The notes under the pieces were generated by a model that was not told where the DNA came from, did not search any database, and saw only the letters and a list, made by a program, of their open reading frames with translations. Positions 6,319 through 6,737 of a stretch of DNA of 6,737 bases are shown here, piece after piece (position 1 is the first letter of the stretch; each line of letters starts with the position of its first letter). The position numbers and the translations under genes were made by a program. Source of the stretch: an uncultured Flavobacterium sp. (GTDB taxonomy: Bacteria > Bacteroidota > Bacteroidia > Flavobacteriales > Flavobacteriaceae); NCBI GenBank assembly GCA_946480635.1, contig CAMLKV010000120.1, positions 1 through 6,737 of the forward strand, in the 5' to 3' direction.

Positions 6319-6737
6319 ATGGTTTTAAAAAAGATTTTTTTTGCAGTAATTCTACTCACTTTTGGTTTCATAACGAAAACAAGGGCTCAAATAAATAAAT
6401 ATTCCGCAGAAGAAATAGTCAAAAAAACGATAGGTCTTAAAAAGATAAATGACACCAGAAATTTTGAATCGACCACATACAACAAGCTTATAATTACAGC
6501 AAACCCTGAATCGATAAAAGGGCATATAGATTCTGTCTTTGTAGTAAAGAGAGGCAAAAAAGTGCTCAAAGAAATTGATTCTTCGGATTATGCTTTCAAA
6601 AAAGTAATATCAAAACAACACTTATATCAAACAGAGAAAATTTCGAAGTTTAAAACTCTTAATGGGCAGAATAAGGAAATTATTCTAGCCACTAGAATGG
6701 CAGGTTTTAAAGAACCTATTTACGAATATTTTGCTCT
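6319..6737 (+). CDS. DUF5686-family exported protein, N-terminal part (3' end outside window)
   Basis: The frame is open from ATG 6319 to the window edge (139 full codons plus two bases), so only the N-terminus is seen. It opens with a signal peptide (K4, K5, hydrophobic 7-18, likely cleavage TRA|Q at 23/24). The mature part, with YSAEEIVKKTIGLKKIN (28-44), TTYNKLIITANPESI (52-66), FKKVISKQHLYQTEKIS (93-109) and MAGFKEPIYEYFA (127-139), resembles as I recall the start of the DUF5686 region of Bacteroidota outer-membrane proteins, usually annotated as carboxypeptidase-like regulatory-domain proteins and predicted to end in a beta barrel. Here that region follows the signal peptide at once, so the common N-terminal carboxypeptidase-regulatory-like beta domain seems absent. 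An in-frame ATG at 6265 was not chosen because it lies upstream of the -7 box and would spoil the signal peptide. Function is unknown; an envelope role is inferred. Confidence 0.78.
   Translation, partial: MVLKKIFFAVILLTFGFITKTRAQINKYSAEEIVKKTIGLKKINDTRNFESTTYNKLIITANPESIKGHIDSVFVVKRGKKVLKEIDSSDYAFKKVISKQHLYQTEKISKFKTLNGQNKEIILATRMAGFKEPIYEYFA

Noticed and set aside
1..6737. CRISPR array, insertion sequence, tRNA/rRNA, phage or toxin-antitoxin genes
   Set aside because: No spaced direct repeats, terminal inverted repeats, transposase or integrase motifs, cloverleaf sequences or small paired ORFs were found; genes fill nearly all of the window.

Overview
The window looks like a low-GC member of the Bacteroidota, most likely a Flavobacterium or close relative. 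The evidence is the AT-rich genome, four matches to the Bacteroidota -7 promoter box TAnnTTTG placed just ahead of genes, A-rich start regions without clear Shine-Dalgarno motifs, the tsf / pyrH / frr gene order, and a 3'-end gene that resembles the flavobacterial DUF5686 family. All genes lie on the + strand and are tightly packed; no gap exceeds about 140 bases.

Layout. Bases 1-687 are the C-terminal 228 codons of tsf (elongation factor Ts), closed by a strong intrinsic terminator at 709-738. A queuosine-precursor-transporter-like membrane protein (777-1436) follows with its own promoter. Next come pyrH (UMP kinase, 1494-2201), with a promoter box and a start-stop ATG-TAA just before its start, and frr (ribosome recycling factor, 2258-2821), apparently co-transcribed with pyrH and closed by a terminator at 2848-2871.

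The second half is less routine. A textbook Bacteroidota promoter (TTTG, 18 bp, TATTTTTG) precedes a three-gene run with no recognisable internal terminator: an exported protein of the Ppx/GppA/actin-like fold (2957-4033), a 12-helix MFS transporter (4099-5343), and, 5 bases later, a membrane-anchored coiled-coil protein with a beta-rich C-terminal domain (5349-6212). A terminator at 6239-6264 closes this unit. The final gene (6319 to the window edge) is the N-terminus of an exported DUF5686-like protein with its own promoter; it seems to lack the usual N-terminal carboxypeptidase-regulatory-like domain.

How they work together. tsf, pyrH and frr are the familiar translation/nucleotide cluster, and the transporter would feed tRNA queuosine modification. 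The 2957-6212 unit is a possible cell-envelope module whose function cannot be read from sequence. Its oddest member is the Ppx/GppA-like protein, which carries a signal peptide although this family is normally cytoplasmic, and which appears to have lost two conserved active-site positions. No RNA genes, CRISPR arrays, insertion sequences or long repeats were seen.
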